A DNA stretch of 64,000 nt. Origin: Rhizobium sp. P40RR-XXII (GTDB lineage: Bacteria; Pseudomonadota; Alphaproteobacteria; Rhizobiales; Rhizobiaceae). A program made the position numbers and the translations under genes. Under the pieces are notes generated by a model. That model was not told the origin of the DNA. It saw only the letters and a program-made list of their open reading frames with translations, and searched no databases. The stretch is from contig NZ_JABAII010000010.1 in NCBI RefSeq assembly GCF_012641405.1, positions 124,001-188,000 on the forward strand, in the 5' to 3' direction. Below, piece by piece: positions 61,126 to 64,000 of the stretch (position 1 is its first letter; each line of letters opens with the position of its first letter).

Positions 61126-62232
61126 CTATTCAGCCGACACGATCTTGCCGCCTTCCCACTTGTAGAGCGAGAAGCTCTGCGAGGTCAGGTCGCCGGCTTC
61201 GCCGTAAGTGACCTTGCCGATGGCGGTGTCGACCGGCTCGCCCTTCTTCAGCACAGCACCGACGGCTTCGGCATCATCTGCCTTGCCAGCCTTCTCGATG
61301 CCAGCCTTCAGCACTTCCACGGCGGCATAGGCGTTGAGCGTGAAGGCTTCGGCCGGAATGTTGCGTGCCTTCAGGGCGGCAACGGCGCTCTGCGAGGCCG
61401 GGTTCTTCAGGGCGTCGGATGCATTGGTGAAGAGCGTGCCGGCTGCGGAATCGTTGGCGATCGCCCAATATTCGGTGTTGGACAGGCCGTCACCGCCGAT
61501 GATCTGCGCCTTGACGGCGATGTCGTGCAGCTGGCGGGCAAGGAGGCCCGCTTCCGGGTGATAACCGCCGAAGTAGATCACCTCGACGCCGGCCTGCTTC
61601 AGCTTCGTCGTCAGAGCGCTGTAGTCCTTTTCGCCGGGGGTCAGCGAGTCGTTGACGACCTCGGTGACGCCACCCTTGTTGAGGGTCGCCTTGAAGGCCT
61701 CTGCCAGGCCCTTGCCGTAGGCGCCCTTGTCGTTGAGGATGGCGATCTTCTTGTCCTTGAAGTTCTTCACCACATACTCGGCGGCGACGGTTGCCTGCTG
61801 GTCGTCACGACCGCAGGTGCGCAGGATGTTGGTGAGGCCGCGATTGGTCAGGTCCGGAGCCGTCGCGGTCGGCGTGACCATCAGGATGCCGTTTTCGGCA
61901 AGCGCGTCGGAAACCGGAATGGCGACACCCGACGTGACCGGGCCGACGACGAAGCGGATGCTCTCGCCGACGAAGCCGTTGGCGACGGATACGCCCTGCT
62001 TCGGGTCGCCGGCGTCGTCGCCGAGCTTCAGAACGAGCTTCTGGCCGAGAACGCCACCACTCTTGTTGATTTCGTCCACGGCGGTCTGCGCGCCGTTCTT
62101 CACCTGTTCGCCATAGGCCGCGACCGGGCCGGTCAGCGGCGCGATGAGGCCGATGGTGATATCCGCATGCGCGAGAGGTGCGAAGGCCAGCGAAGCGACG
62201 AAGGTCGCGGCCGTCAATGTCTTCAGACTCAT
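61126..62232 (-). CDS. Branched-chain amino acid ABC transporter binding protein
   Basis: 368 residues. Signal peptide (MSLKTLTAATFVASLAFAPLAHA) and a type 1 LivJ/LivK fold: ITIGLIAPLTGPVAAYGEQVKNG, DDAGDPKQGVSVAN, VVGPVTSGVAIPVSD, AYGKGLAEAFK. It should bind leucine, isoleucine or valine in the periplasm. No permease or ATPase genes lie beside it, so it must use a system encoded elsewhere. Monocistronic with its own strong terminator. Confidence 0.93.
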   Translation of the reverse strand: MSLKTLTAATFVASLAFAPLAHADITIGLIAPLTGPVAAYGEQVKNGAQTAVDEINKSGGVLGQKLVLKLGDDAGDPKQGVSVANGFVGESIRFVVGPVTSGVAIPVSDALAENGILMVTPTATAPDLTNRGLTNILRTCGRDDQQATVAAEYVVKNFKDKKIAILNDKGAYGKGLAEAFKATLNKGGVTEVVNDSLTPGEKDYSALTTKLKQAGVEVIYFGGYHPEAGLLARQLHDIAVKAQIIGGDGLSNTEYWAIANDSAAGTLFTNASDALKNPASQSAVAALKARNIPAEAFTLNAYAAVEVLKAGIEKAGKADDAEAVGAVLKKGEPVDTAIGKVTYGEAGDLTSQSFSLYKWEGGKIVSAE

Positions 62233-62640
62233 GTTAGCTCTCCTTGGATAGGCGCGGCAGCGCCCTTTGAACCCGTCTGCAATCGCCTGTCTCGACGCGC
62301 AAACTGCCGTGAGGCGTTCTTTTCAAGAAGACAGGGCTGATATCGAAGCCGATGATCGCCTTCGGACATTTTTTGATCTCGAAAGCGCCCATAAGGGTAT
62401 TTTCTGTAGGAATATTGTGACGATTCCGCAAGAAAATAACCGTATCAAAGACAATTTTGACGATTTTTCGTTTCGTTTTGACGAGGGATGGTTGTTGTAT
62501 CTTCACTGCCAAAGCCTAAGTGATATGGCTGTATGACGGGTGGATCCAAAAATGGAAATCGTTGCCTTTAACGTCGCATGGACCGCGGCAGCGATGCCGC
62601 TTGTTGTTATCTGACGTGTGCTTAAGGAGCCGGATGCCGC
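62233..62640. other. Long leader between divergent genes
   Basis: About 400 bases, AT-rich in 62380-62500, between the binding-protein gene and the kinase gene. It should hold both promoters; no gene is supported. Confidence 0.5.
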
Positions 62641-63465
62641 ATGAGCGAGAATGACAATTCCGGAGTTTATTTCGACCTCTGGCGGCTGATCCCTGATGGC
62701 GCCCCGATCGTCACGCATTCCAGCCGGCTTTTTCCCGTGCGGCGGGATGGCGTGCCGGCCATGCTCAAGATCGCCGACGCGCCGGAAGAGAAATCGGGCG
62801 CCGAGCTCATGGTCTGGTGGAACGGGGTCGGTGCCGCGCATGTCCTCCAGCACAAGGACGATGCCGTTCTGCTCGAGCGAGCGACAGGCAGCCGCTCCCT
62901 CGCCGAGATGGCGCGGAATGGTCAAGATGATGAGGCAAGCCGCATCATCTGCGAGGCGGTCGCCGGGCTTCATGCCCCGCGTGGAATATCCTTGCCGCAA
63001 TTGATCCCGCTCTTCGATCGGTTTCGTTCGCTCGAAGCTGCGGCGCGGCGTGAAGGCGGCGTCTTCGTGCGCTCCGCAGCGACCGCCTGTACGCTGCTAT
63101 CGGAACCGCGGGATGTCGTGACCCTGCACGGCGATATTCATCACGGCAATATTCTGGACTTTGCGGAGCGGGGCTGGCTCGCGATCGATCCGAAGGGGTT
63201 GGTGGGTGAACGCGGGTTCGACTATGCCAACCTCTTCTGCAATCCGGACAACTCCGTCGCAACCGCGCCCGGCCGCCTTGCGCGGCAGGTGGGCATTGTT
63301 GCTGAAGCCGCACGGCTCGAGCGTCAGCGCTTGTTGCAATGGATTGTTGCCTGGGCGGGCCTTTCGGCGGCATGGCTGATCGAGGATGGCGAGGACGAGC
63401 ACGTTCGGCCAACTCTTCGCGTCGCGGATATTGCGGCGGCTGAACTGGACAGGATGAGCCTTTAA
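62641..63465 (+). CDS. APH(6)/hydroxyurea-type phosphotransferase
   Basis: 274 residues. The family motifs are VTLHGDIHHGNILDF (Asp165 catalytic, Asn170) and LAIDPKGLVGERGFD (Asp183, metal). These match aminoglycoside/hydroxyurea kinases such as StrB. Rhizobial members may give streptomycin resistance, but housekeeping-type relatives of unknown substrate exist. Its 3' end overlaps the convergent FGGY kinase gene by 4 bases. Confidence 0.87.
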   Translation: MSENDNSGVYFDLWRLIPDGAPIVTHSSRLFPVRRDGVPAMLKIADAPEEKSGAELMVWWNGVGAAHVLQHKDDAVLLERATGSRSLAEMARNGQDDEASRIICEAVAGLHAPRGISLPQLIPLFDRFRSLEAAARREGGVFVRSAATACTLLSEPRDVVTLHGDIHHGNILDFAERGWLAIDPKGLVGERGFDYANLFCNPDNSVATAPGRLARQVGIVAEAARLERQRLLQWIVAWAGLSAAWLIEDGEDEHVRPTLRVADIAAAELDRMSL

Positions 63466-64000
63466 TCGGCCAAAGCATCCCGCCAGACCTGCTGGTAGCG
63501 TTGCAATCCCCGCAGTTCAGCACGGACAGGCGCATTTTCCGCGACGGCAGCTGGACGAATTCCCGTCAGCAGTGCGGCGCCCTGGCTGGTTCCGGTCGAA
63601 CCTGGCAAGGCGATGACATCGCTGGACGTCACCGCGGCCAGCGCGACGAGATAGGCACGATTGAGAGCAAACGGACCCTCGACGAAGATCGGCCCTTTGG
63701 CACCGATCAGATCGAGGCAGGCTTCCGTCATCAGCGCAAGGTAAAGGCTGACGGCTGCGAGCCGTTCGGCGGTATCCGTCGCATTGCCGACCCATTGCAT
63801 TTTTCTGCCCGGGAACGGGCCGGATCCCTCGACCACATTGGGCAACAGCATCAGACCTTTCTCGATCACCGTTTCAAGAGCGCCCTCGACGGCGGCGGTC
63901 GGTGCGGTGCCGATTTCGGCTGCCAGAATCTCGAACTCGCGGCCACCCATGAAACGGGCGGACGGGACGGCGCGACCATAGGCGTCGACGTTGGCCAGCG
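63462..64000 (-). CDS. FGGY-family carbohydrate kinase, C-terminal part
   Basis: 179 visible residues; the 5' end runs off the right edge. The frame carries the C-terminal ATPase domain of FGGY kinases: ARFMGGREFEIL, NATDTAERLAAVSLYLALM, IFVEGPFALNRAYLVALAAV, then GSTGTSQGAALLTG, the adenosine-binding loop. It phosphorylates a sugar or polyol such as fuculose or xylulose; which cannot be told from this part. Convergent with the APH(6)-type gene. Confidence 0.88.
   Translation of the reverse strand, partial: LANVDAYGRAVPSARFMGGREFEILAAEIGTAPTAAVEGALETVIEKGLMLLPNVVEGSGPFPGRKMQWVGNATDTAERLAAVSLYLALMTEACLDLIGAKGPIFVEGPFALNRAYLVALAAVTSSDVIALPGSTGTSQGAALLTGIRPAAVAENAPVRAELRGLQRYQQVWRDALAD

Noticed and set aside
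60955..62340. 461-codon plus-strand frame
   Set aside because: Opposite the LivK-type gene with its signal peptide and terminator; the plus reading has repetitive Gly/Val/Arg composition.
1..64000. CRISPR array, rRNA or intact transposon
   Set aside because: No regularly spaced repeats, rRNA segments or intact transposase with inverted ends were seen; the only tRNA sequence noticed is the fragment at 39534-39581.

Overview
The window looks like accessory DNA (plasmid, chromid or island-rich chromosome) of a Rhizobiaceae bacterium, most likely Rhizobium sensu lato. Evidence: GC-rich alphaproteobacterial codon use; families common in rhizobia (XapX, DUF1275, a Dps protein, DUF993, FixL/FixJ-type regulators); a Rhizobiales-type palindromic repeat at 59087-59131; and a fragment of initiator tRNA-Met with rhizobial sequence.

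Layout. (1) 1-9.1 kb: an ordered set of catabolic and stress genes: alpha/beta hydrolase, XapX protein, YtcJ-type amidohydrolase and DoxX; a periplasmic tandem VOC protein and an alginate-export-type porin; an exported haloperoxidase-like esterase, a DUF1275 membrane protein and Dps. (2) 9.1-21.7 kb: an MscS channel with a cyclic-nucleotide domain, an MFS carrier, a periplasmic molybdenum dehydrogenase operon (triheme cytochrome, 2Fe-2S subunit, Mo subunit), a LysR gene divergent from an MFS plus FAD-monooxygenase pair, and an exported metallo-beta-lactamase-fold hydrolase. (3) 22-29.4 kb: a signalling locus with four AraC-type genes (one frameshifted), a receiver-only response regulator, and a minus-strand operon of hydrolase, soluble FixL-like kinase and FixJ-like regulator. 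The hydrolase lacks its catalytic serine. (4) 29.5-44.2 kb: a mosaic of integrative-element debris: broken integrase, ArdC gene with a late stop, a ChrB-like/MFS/PAP2/DedA-PAP2-LssY cargo cassette, a second ArdC tail, an intact AbiE module, a 5'-truncated epimerase, the 3' 48 nt of tRNA-fMet, ParDE, a YiiX-like peptidase with a zinc ribbon, and a relaxase relic. (5) 44.5-51 kb: a LysR-controlled polar amino acid ABC transporter, MBL-fold hydrolase and ureohydrolase operon ending in a decayed M20/SDR chimera. (6) 51.2-54.3 kb: two toxin-antitoxin loci whose toxins are frameshifted. (7) 54.4-64 kb: a flavoprotein, a TetR regulator with two matching palindromic operators, a Gfo/Idh - DUF993 - sugar isomerase operon, a Phd antitoxin with a broken toxin, a LivK-type binding protein, an APH(6)-type kinase and the C-terminal part of an FGGY kinase.

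The main cross-cutting observation is that three of five toxin-antitoxin modules keep an intact antitoxin but have a disrupted toxin, and that nearly all disrupted genes lie between 27 and 61 kb while the genes before 27 kb read cleanly. The most unusual single loci are the serine-less hydrolase coupled to a two-component system, the YiiX-like peptidase/zinc-ribbon protein overlapping parE, and the ChrB-like cassette with an apparently leaderless promoter. No CRISPR array, rRNA gene or intact insertion sequence was seen.
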